Source: Candidatus Zixiibacteriota bacterium (lineage in GTDB: Bacteria; Zixibacteria; MSB-5A5; SM1-73). Taken from it: a stretch of 9,765 bases of DNA. The DNA is taken from positions 1,911,957-1,921,721 of the forward strand of contig CP070839.1 of assembly GCA_020341875.1 (NCBI GenBank), given 5' to 3'. The position numbers were made by a program, and so were the translations under genes. Shown one piece after another: positions 1-5,622 of this stretch (its first letter is position 1; each line of letters starts with the position of its first letter). The notes under the pieces were generated by a model, which worked only from the letters and a program-made list of their open reading frames with translations, made no database searches and was not told the origin of the DNA.

Positions 1-82
1 TCTCTGGCTGTAAGGTGATATCTCTGCCTCGCCCTGTTTTTATCTTTATCAGAGAAGTAAGTTTCGTATAGTTAGAAGGTGC

Positions 83-100
83 TTGTGAAATAATTCACTA
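83..100. promoter_or_regulatory. CRP/FNR-family-like palindrome upstream of the kinase gene
   Basis: The site reads TTGTGAA-ATAA-TTCACTA, an inverted repeat with one mismatch between the 7-bp arms. It fits the TGTGA-N6-TCACA pattern recognised by many CRP/FNR-family regulators. Its centre is about 24 bp upstream of the kinase ATG, close to the ribosome binding site, so a bound protein would more probably repress or autoregulate than activate from here. The same motif, as a perfect repeat, recurs at 3318-3335. The identity of the binding protein is an inference; no such regulator is encoded in the window. Confidence 0.5.
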
Positions 101-115
101 ACTTGGAGAAGGCCT

Positions 116-1708
116 ATGTTGAGCAAAAGCATTGGGGCGAGGGTGATTCTGGTGGTGGGGTTCATCTTGATACTGTCCATAGGGATCTATGCCTATGTCA
201 ACGTCGCTTCTCAGAAGAAGCAACTGACCGAGGAAGTGATGCGCGGTGCTTTTCGGATAAGTGAGACGGTAAGAAGAAGCACCAGATATGATATGTTAAA
301 GAATCAGAGTGACGATGTGCATCAGATCATTGAGACCATTGGAGAGCAGGAGGGTTTGGAGAAGATACGGGTCTTCAATAAAGATGGGAAGATAATGTTC
401 TCCACTGATAAACTTGAGATCGGAGAAATGGTGGACAAGAAAGCCGAGGCCTGCTACGCCTGTCATTCAGCGGAGAAACCCCTGGAGAGACTCACCACGC
501 CGGACCGCTCCAGGATTTTTACATCCAGATCAGGCCACAGGGTATTGGGAGTCATCTCTGCCATATACAACGAACCCGACTGCTATACCCCGGACTGCCA
601 CGCCCATCCTCCGGAGCAGAAGGTCTTGGGGGTACTGGACATCGGGATGTCCCTGGAGGATGTGGATAAGGATATCAAGAGCACCCAGAACAAGATGATT
701 GTCTTCGCCATAATCGCCTTTCTGGTGATCTCGGCAACCATAAGTGTCTCCATCAATCGATATGTCACTCGCCCGGTCAGGGAATTGGTCAAAGAGACCC
801 GAAAGATCTCCGAAGGTGACCTAAGCAATTCCATTTCCATCAAAACTGAAGATGAGATAGGACAGCTGGGTTCCGCATTCACTCAGATGACCTTGGATCT
901 GAAGAAGGCGGATGAAAAGCTGGTCGAGTGGGCAAAAACCCTGGAACAGAAGGTGGAAGAGAGGACTGAAGAGTTGACCAAGACCCAGAATCAGTTGATT
1001 CAGTCGGAGAAAATGGCCTCTTTGGGTAAATTGGCTGCTGGCGTCGCTCATGAGATCAACAGCCCATTAACCGGAGTCCTGACCTACTCTTCCCTTTTGC
1101 TTGAAGCCAAAAAAGAGGAAGACCCGGAAAAGGAGGATTTAGAGGTTATCGTCAACGAGACCAATCGGTGCAAGAAGATCGTCAAAGGTCTTCTGGAGTT
1201 TGCCAGGCAGACCGAACCTCAAAAGGCTTCGTCCGACATAAATCGGCTAATAGATAAATCGATAGATTTGATTTTCCATCAGGCCGGTCTGCAAAACGTC
1301 AAGATTGAGAAGAAAATGAAAGTGCGCTTCCCCAAGATAATGGTAGATGTGGGGCAGATTCAACAGGTATTCATTAATATCTTGCTCAATGCCATCGAGT
1401 CGATGCCCCAGGGAGGAAGCTTAGTCGTTTCTTCGGGGATCGAAGATGAGATGGCGGCTATCCGATTTACCGATACGGGCCATGGGATTTCGGAGAAGGA
1501 CTTGCCAAAGATCTTCGACCCTTTCTTCACAACAAAAAGACAGGGACAGGGGACTGGGTTGGGGCTTTCGGTGAGCTATGGCATAATCGAAAGGCACCGG
1601 GGCAAACTGGGAGTGAAAAGCAAGGTAGGAAAGGGGACGACGTTCACCGTGAAATTGCCCATAACAGAGAGTAGTTCCGAAATTCCACAAAAAGGACTGA
1701 GCGAATGA
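116..1708 (+). CDS. Membrane sensor histidine kinase with extracytoplasmic c-type heme motifs
   Basis: This 530-residue protein is a complete transmembrane histidine kinase. Two hydrophobic helices (about 8-28 and 193-213) flank an extracytoplasmic sensor domain of about 165 residues. The sensor carries a CX2CH motif (C113, C116, H117) and a CX4CH motif (C156, C161, H162), both compatible with covalent heme c attachment outside the membrane. A HAMP linker (about 214-267) and a coiled coil (about 265-300) follow. The kinase core has the phosphoacceptor H312 in AHEINSPL, an N box (NILLNAIESM, 421-430), a DTGHG box (453-457) and GTGLGL (479-484). By family knowledge it autophosphorylates at H312 and passes the phosphate to a receiver Asp. 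The obvious partner is the overlapping downstream sigma-54 activator. The start has a good ribosome site (GGAG, 105-108, 7 nt spacing). Redox or ligand sensing through heme is inference; the ligand is unknown. Confidence 0.93.
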   Translation: MLSKSIGARVILVVGFILILSIGIYAYVNVASQKKQLTEEVMRGAFRISETVRRSTRYDMLKNQSDDVHQIIETIGEQEGLEKIRVFNKDGKIMFSTDKLEIGEMVDKKAEACYACHSAEKPLERLTTPDRSRIFTSRSGHRVLGVISAIYNEPDCYTPDCHAHPPEQKVLGVLDIGMSLEDVDKDIKSTQNKMIVFAIIAFLVISATISVSINRYVTRPVRELVKETRKISEGDLSNSISIKTEDEIGQLGSAFTQMTLDLKKADEKLVEWAKTLEQKVEERTEELTKTQNQLIQSEKMASLGKLAAGVAHEINSPLTGVLTYSSLLLEAKKEEDPEKEDLEVIVNETNRCKKIVKGLLEFARQTEPQKASSDINRLIDKSIDLIFHQAGLQNVKIEKKMKVRFPKIMVDVGQIQQVFINILLNAIESMPQGGSLVVSSGIEDEMAAIRFTDTGHGISEKDLPKIFDPFFTTKRQGQGTGLGLSVSYGIIERHRGKLGVKSKVGKGTTFTVKLPITESSSEIPQKGLSE

Positions 1709-3102
1709 TCAAAGCCAAGATACTGGTGGTGGACGATGAGGAGATAGTGCTGAGGAGCTGCCGGAAGATACTTCAAGGCGGCGGACACGAGGTTACCACC
1801 GCCCTTTCGGGACAGGAGGCCTTCGGCCTTCTCGAGAGTGAAACCTTTGACATAGTGATCACCGACATGAAGATGCCGGGAATCGACGGGCTCCAGGTCC
1901 TGGAGAGCATCAAGGAGAAGTATCCCGACGTCGCGGTGATCATGATCACTGGCTACTCCACTGTTCAGTCTGCGGTCCAGGCAATGAAATTAGGAGCTTT
2001 TGACTACATTCCCAAGCCTTTCACTCCAGATGAAGTCTTGGTTGTGGTTGAAAAGGCTCTGGAAAAAAAAAGCCTGATTCATGAGAATATCTACCTGCGG
2101 AAGGAGCTGGAGGCTAAACACGGGTTCGACAATATTATCGGCGGCAGCCCCAAGATGGAGGAGGTATACAAGTTAATTCGTAAGGTTGCTCCCACAGACA
2201 GCACCGTATTGATTCGAGGCGAAAGCGGTACGGGCAAGGAGCTCATCGCCCGGGCCATCCATTTCAATAGCCCCAGAAAGCAAAAGTCCTTCGTTCCGGT
2301 CGACTGCGGGGTTCTGGCTGAAGATCTTCTGCAGTCCGAGCTCTTTGGACACGTCAAGGGATCCTTCACCGGAGCAATCGTCACTAAGCCAGGTGTGTTT
2401 GAGATAGCTGATGGCGGATCTTTTTTCTTAGACGAGATTGGAGATACTAACCAGAATTTTCAGTCTAAGCTATTGAGGGTGATTCAGGAAAGGGAATTCA
2501 CCCCGGTGGGGGCCGTCAAGTCCAAAAGGGTCAATATAAGATTCATTGTTGCCACCAATAAAGACCTGGAAAAATCGGTCGAAGAGAAAAAATTTCGGGA
2601 GGATCTCTTTTACCGACTGAATGTGGTCAGCATCAGGATACCACCTTTGAGGGAAAGGAAAGATGACATCCCGCTCTTGGCTTATCATTTCTTGAGGAAA
2701 TATGCTAAGGAGATGAAGAAGAATATCAAGAGTATTTCAGTTGATGCGATGAATATGTTAATTGCATACAGTTGGCCCGGAAATGTGAGGCAGCTGGAGA
2801 ATGTGATCGAACGGGCTATCGTGATGTGTGAGGGAGACACTACTACCACGGACCATCTCCCCTTTGCCGTCAGATCCGAGACAACCAACCCTGATACACC
2901 GATTCCCAGGAGCTCCGGAGAACTGAAGGAGATAAAAAAGAGGGTGAGGGAATCTGCTGTCGAAAGTATTGAGAAATCGTTCGTTCTGGACGCTCTAACC
3001 AGAAACGACTGGAACATAACCAGATCCGCCGAAGATGTAGGAATGCAAAGACCGAATTTTCAGGCTCTGATGCGGAAACACAACATCAGGCTGCAGAAAT
3101 AG
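1705..3102 (+). CDS. NtrC-class sigma-54-dependent response regulator (REC-AAA+-Fis)
   Basis: The 465-residue product has the full NtrC-class layout. The receiver domain (about 4-120) has the acidic pair D10/D11, the phosphoacceptor D54, T82 and K104. The AAA+ sigma-54 interaction domain (about 143-372) has Walker A GESGTGKE (172-179), the sigma-54 contact loop as GSFTGA (219-224; GAFTGA is commoner), Walker B FFLDE (240-244) and a WPGNVRQLEN segment (357-366). A Fis-type helix-turn-helix closes the protein (about 425-462). Phosphorylation is expected to promote assembly on upstream DNA and ATP-driven opening of sigma-54 promoter complexes. The ATG overlaps the kinase stop as ATGA, and AAAGGA (1691-1696) is its ribosome site, so the two are translationally coupled. 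A strong sigma-54 promoter candidate about 235 bp downstream (3337-3353) is its likely target. Confidence 0.95.
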   Translation: MIKAKILVVDDEEIVLRSCRKILQGGGHEVTTALSGQEAFGLLESETFDIVITDMKMPGIDGLQVLESIKEKYPDVAVIMITGYSTVQSAVQAMKLGAFDYIPKPFTPDEVLVVVEKALEKKSLIHENIYLRKELEAKHGFDNIIGGSPKMEEVYKLIRKVAPTDSTVLIRGESGTGKELIARAIHFNSPRKQKSFVPVDCGVLAEDLLQSELFGHVKGSFTGAIVTKPGVFEIADGGSFFLDEIGDTNQNFQSKLLRVIQEREFTPVGAVKSKRVNIRFIVATNKDLEKSVEEKKFREDLFYRLNVVSIRIPPLRERKDDIPLLAYHFLRKYAKEMKKNIKSISVDAMNMLIAYSWPGNVRQLENVIERAIVMCEGDTTTTDHLPFAVRSETTNPDTPIPRSSGELKEIKKRVRESAVESIEKSFVLDALTRNDWNITRSAEDVGMQRPNFQALMRKHNIRLQK

Positions 3103-3166
3103 ATCAGAATCGTATAGAAAATATATTCACCGTATATCTTCTTTATACCCCACTCCATGCCTCTAA

Positions 3167-3188
3167 GTCTTTGTCTATCAACAAAGGC
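3167..3188 (+). other. Small hairpin after the activator gene, not a convincing terminator
   Basis: CTTTGT (3169-3174) and ACAAAG (3181-3186) form a perfect 6-bp stem with a 6-nt loop. In RNA one G-U and one G-C pair extend it to 8 bp. No run of T follows, so it is not a typical intrinsic terminator. It may help end or process the kinase-activator transcript, or may be chance. Confidence 0.25.
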
Positions 3189-3200
3189 ATATCGTACCGG

Positions 3201-3219
3201 TGCATAACTTCAATATGCA
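3201..3219. promoter_or_regulatory. Candidate upstream activator (enhancer) palindrome
   Basis: TGCATA-N7-TATGCA is a perfect 6-bp inverted repeat. Its centre lies about 154 bp upstream of the transcription start predicted from the sigma-54 element at 3337-3353. Fis-type activators usually bind such palindromes 80-200 bp upstream of their promoters, so the position suits the activator encoded immediately upstream. AT-rich 6-bp palindromes also arise by chance, so this stays tentative. Confidence 0.3.
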
Positions 3220-3317
3220 TCAGCCTGCTTAGTCCGTCAAGATATACCCATTCTGCATTCCGCCCAGAAATCTAAGTTTATATATTTCAACCTGTTAACA
3301 GAAACTCGCGGTGGATT

Positions 3318-3335
3318 TTGTGAAAAAGTTCACAA
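3318..3335. promoter_or_regulatory. Perfect CRP/FNR-like palindrome adjoining the sigma-54 promoter
   Basis: TTGTGAA-AAAG-TTCACAA is a perfect 7+7 inverted repeat containing TGTGA-N6-TCACA, the classical CRP-family pattern; HcpR-type regulators of anaerobic Deltaproteobacteria are reported to use a very similar site. It ends one base before the -24 element, centred near -37 of the predicted start. A protein bound here would overlap sigma-54 polymerase or contact it directly, so it may act as a second, probably antagonistic, input. A near copy lies at 83-100 upstream of the kinase gene. Confidence 0.6.
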
Positions 3336-3336
3336 T

Positions 3337-3353
3337 CCGGCATGTTGATTGCA
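3337..3353 (+). promoter_or_regulatory. Sigma-54 (-24/-12) promoter for the REC-GcvH / ferredoxin / NrfD operon
   Basis: The sequence CCGGCATGTTGATTGCA matches the consensus YTGGCACGNNNNTTGCW at all but two of the specified positions. It has the required GG (3339-3340) and GC (3351-3352) separated by exactly 10 bases. With the C of GC at -12, transcription would start near 3364, 29 bases before the ATG at 3393. It sits in the intergenic region directly downstream of a gene for a sigma-54 activator, which strengthens the assignment. Confidence 0.72.
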
Positions 3354-3392
3354 GATTGGGATGGCCGACGCAAAGAAAGAAAGGCCGGAGAG

Positions 3393-4169
3393 ATGGCGTA
3401 CAGGGCAAATGTCTTGGTGGTCGATGATGAGCAGATAGTGTGCAATAGCTGCAAGAAGATTCTAAACCAAGAAGGACACAATGTCCAGATAGCATTGAAT
3501 GGAAGAGAGGCCCTGAAAAAAGTGGAGGAGGATAAATATGACGTGGTTATTGCCGACTGGAAGATGCCGCAGATTGATGGGATGGAGGTACTGAGGATTG
3601 TGAAGAAGAATCACCCGGACATTGTTCCCATAATGATAACTGGATATCCATCTGTAGAAGTGGCAGTCAAAGCAATCAGACTGGGTGTCTCCAACTACCT
3701 TCCCAAACCTCTGAGCCCGGGTACACTGACCGGAGCTTTGAAAAAAGCTCTGGATGAGAGAGAATCTGGAAGAAGGGATCTGCTCTTTTATCAGAGATAT
3801 ATCTGGGCAAGGATGTTGGAGGATGGAACGGTTAGAATCGGAGTGAATAATCTGTTTCGGAAATGGGTGGGAGATATCCTCTACGTGGTTTTACACTTGG
3901 ATGAGGGCGAGGTCGAGCAGGGAAGGCTATGTGTCAGGATCTTAGCTTCGGATAGGGGCCCTGTACACAAGCTTTATGCTCCTATTCGGGGTCGAGTCAT
4001 CAGAATCAACTATGAAATCAACTTCAATACAGACTTGATAAACAAAGACCCATTTGGACGAGGGTGGATTATTCAACTTGAACCCTCCAATTTGGAGGAG
4101 GATCTGAAAAAATGGTCGGGTAATATTTCCATAATGAGCAAAAATCATAACAAAAAGGAGGAGGAGTAA
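3393..4169 (+). CDS. Receiver-GcvH-like fusion protein lacking the lipoyl lysine
   Basis: The 258-residue product (from the ATG at 3393) joins a receiver domain (about 4-123; acidic D11/D12, phosphoacceptor D55 in ADWKMP, K105) to a domain resembling glycine-cleavage H protein (about 132-245). The GcvH match rests on DGTVRIGV, VGDILYVVL, LYAPIRGRVIRIN and LINKDPFGRGWIIQL, all in family order. In E. coli GcvH the lipoyl lysine lies in ESVKAASDIYAP. Here the matching segment is ILASDRGPVHKLYAP, about two residues longer and without Lys at that place, so ordinary lipoylation is unlikely. There is no DNA-binding domain; the H-like domain is probably a protein-interaction output. The start at 3393 is chosen because the in-frame ATG at 3342 lies inside the sigma-54 promoter and MAYRANVLVVDD is a normal receiver N-terminus; AAGG (3381-3384) is its likely ribosome site. 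The tail is Lys/Glu-rich. Confidence 0.85.
   Translation: MAYRANVLVVDDEQIVCNSCKKILNQEGHNVQIALNGREALKKVEEDKYDVVIADWKMPQIDGMEVLRIVKKNHPDIVPIMITGYPSVEVAVKAIRLGVSNYLPKPLSPGTLTGALKKALDERESGRRDLLFYQRYIWARMLEDGTVRIGVNNLFRKWVGDILYVVLHLDEGEVEQGRLCVRILASDRGPVHKLYAPIRGRVIRINYEINFNTDLINKDPFGRGWIIQLEPSNLEEDLKKWSGNISIMSKNHNKKEEE
4155..4166 (+). promoter_or_regulatory. Very strong ribosome binding site for the membrane-anchored REC gene
   Basis: The purine run AAGGAGGAGGAG ends 5 nt before the ATG at 4172 and overlaps the end of the preceding gene. It is by far the best Shine-Dalgarno sequence in the cassette, suggesting efficient, coupled translation of the next gene. Confidence 0.7.
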
Positions 4170-4171
4170 AA

Positions 4172-4753
4172 ATGTACGTGGCCATAGCGTTAGGATATTT
4201 CTTCTTCGTATCCGCCATTTTGCTTGACGTTCTGGTAATGCGAGGCAATAAGGCGAAACAAAAGGAGAGCATGCCTTCGAGTGTTAGACCGGCTCTTGTG
4301 CCCGCCCCCGCCATGAGGCCCGCGCACAACGTGTTGGTGGTTGATGACGAGAACACCGTCTGCAACAGTTGCAGGAAGATTCTGACCCAGGAAGGGTACA
4401 ACGTAGAGATCGCGTTATCGGGAGAAGAAGCACTGAACAAGGTTAAAGGGAATGGGTTCGATGTGGTGATCGCCGATTGGAAGATGCCCGAGATCGACGG
4501 GATCGAAGTAGCCAGAAGAATAAAGAAGGAAAAGCCGAACATCGCGGTGATAATGATCACGGGCTATCCTTCGGTCGAATCCTCGATCAAGGCGGTGAGG
4601 GCCGGGGTGTCCGATTATGTGCTAAAGCCCTTTAGCCCACAGGAGCTCTCCGATGCAATGACCAGGGCCCTGGGGAAGGGTGACGCCGTTCCGATGGGTG
4701 CGGTGCGCAATCGGTTAATTGAAAGAGGACACGACCTCGGAGACAGAGTCTGA
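4172..4753 (+). CDS. Membrane-anchored single-domain response regulator
   Basis: The 193-residue product has one N-terminal hydrophobic helix (about 3-23) followed by the basic stretch RGNKAKQK, predicting a cytoplasmic C-terminus. A Pro/Ala-rich linker (about 35-52) leads to a receiver domain (about 53-168) with D58/D59, phosphoacceptor D102 in ADWKMP, T130 and K152. No output domain follows; the last 25 residues are short and polar. The receiver closely resembles that of the preceding gene (shared VCNSC, IADWKMP, IMITGYPSVE and GVS-Y), so the two probably arose by duplication. Family knowledge: single-domain receivers act by protein contact or as phosphate sinks. Tethering at the membrane, in an operon with a membrane ferredoxin/NrfD pair, suggests direct control of that complex; this is inference. 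It starts 3 nt after the previous stop with a very strong ribosome site. Confidence 0.87.
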   Translation: MYVAIALGYFFFVSAILLDVLVMRGNKAKQKESMPSSVRPALVPAPAMRPAHNVLVVDDENTVCNSCRKILTQEGYNVEIALSGEEALNKVKGNGFDVVIADWKMPEIDGIEVARRIKKEKPNIAVIMITGYPSVESSIKAVRAGVSDYVLKPFSPQELSDAMTRALGKGDAVPMGAVRNRLIERGHDLGDRV

Positions 4754-4829
4754 GCGAGAGATTTGAAGCTCAACTTCTCCACAGGCGGGTCTAAACGAGG
4801 ATAAGAGAGTAAAAGCAAGGAGTGATCAA

Positions 4830-5615
4830 GTGACAAGACGCAAAGGGCTTCTGATAGACATCACCAAATGTATGGGCTGTCAGGCTTGCGCTTCAGCCTG
4901 CAAGGAAGCCAATGCCCTTCCTGGAGAGAAGGAAGAGGAGCTCTCCGCAACCGCTTATACCGTGGTGAAGGAAAAAGAGGACGTCTATTATCGCCGCCTG
5001 TGCATGCACTGCAGCGACCCGACTTGTGCCTCGGTGTGTCCGGTCAGGGCCTTTGAGAAGACAGAGGAAGGGGCGGTGGTTTATAATCCAAAGAAATGTA
5101 TGGGCTGTCGCTATTGCATACAGGCCTGTCCATTTGGTGTTCCCACCTACGAATGGAAAAAGAGAAATCCTTTGGTTAGGAAGTGCACCATGTGCATACA
5201 AAGACAGAGGAAGGGGGACACGCCCGCCTGCGCCGTAGCCTGTCCTACAGAAGCCACTATTTTCTGGGACAGAGATGAATTGATAAAAGGAGCTCGCAAA
5301 AGGATCGAGGCGAACCCGGGTCTATACGTGAATCATATCTATGGTGAAAAAGAGGCGGGAGGCACTTCGGTTCTATTGCTGTCCAGTGTGCCCTTTGAAA
5401 AGCTGGGATTTCCCACCGATCTCTCCGAAGAGTCCCTTCCGTCGTTGACCCGGCAAGTGACCTCGAAGATTCCAAACTTCGTAGTGGTGAGTGGAGTTCT
5501 TCTCTACGGCATATATTGGATCATCAACAGGAGAATGGAACTTGCGGAGTTGGGAAGCGAATCGAAGGATCAGGGTACTTCTGAGGAGAATGACCGAGAC
5601 GACATGAAGAGGTGA
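4830..5615 (+). CDS. 4x[4Fe-4S] ferredoxin-like electron-transfer subunit with C-terminal membrane helix (HybA/HmcB-like)
   Basis: This 261-residue iron-sulfur protein carries sixteen cysteines in four cluster-binding groups: C14/C17/C20/C24, C58/C61/C66/C70, C90/C93/C96/C100 and C119/C122/C134/C138. This is the arrangement of the electron-transfer subunits of molybdopterin oxidoreductases and of HybA/HmcB. A hydrophobic segment (about 215-233) followed by RR forms a C-terminal anchor; a charged tail follows. No Tat or Sec signal is visible, and the reading frame upstream of the GTG start to the nearest stop (4764) adds none, whereas HybA-type proteins usually carry a Tat signal. The side of the membrane holding the clusters is therefore uncertain. 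The GTG start is supported by AAGGAG (4817-4822). The protein likely passes electrons between the downstream NrfD-type quinone protein and an unidentified partner. Confidence 0.9.
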   Translation: MTRRKGLLIDITKCMGCQACASACKEANALPGEKEEELSATAYTVVKEKEDVYYRRLCMHCSDPTCASVCPVRAFEKTEEGAVVYNPKKCMGCRYCIQACPFGVPTYEWKKRNPLVRKCTMCIQRQRKGDTPACAVACPTEATIFWDRDELIKGARKRIEANPGLYVNHIYGEKEAGGTSVLLLSSVPFEKLGFPTDLSEESLPSLTRQVTSKIPNFVVVSGVLLYGIYWIINRRMELAELGSESKDQGTSEENDRDDMKR

Positions 5616-5622
5616 GGTCAAC

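Noticed and set aside
44..72. Sigma-70 promoter upstream of the kinase (TATAGT at 67-72)
   Set aside because: The -35 match (CTTTAT) is poor, so this cannot be called with confidence although a promoter must lie in or upstream of this region.
111..127. Second sigma-54 element at the kinase start (GG-N10-GC)
   Set aside because: Besides GG and GC it matches few consensus positions and spans the start codon, so it looks like chance.
3258..3286. Sigma-70 promoter with TATATT at 3281-3286
   Set aside because: No acceptable -35 box lies 16-18 bp upstream (TTCCGC at best); the region is simply AT-rich, and the sigma-54 element is far stronger.
3342..3392. Extending the REC-GcvH protein to the upstream ATG at 3342
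   Set aside because: The ATG lies inside the sigma-54 -24/-12 element, so it would not be on the transcript, and the extra 17 residues precede a normal receiver start.
4069..4560. 163-residue reading frame on the - strand
   Set aside because: It lies antisense to the end of the REC-GcvH gene and the membrane REC gene, both clearly coding, and shows no family features or convincing start.
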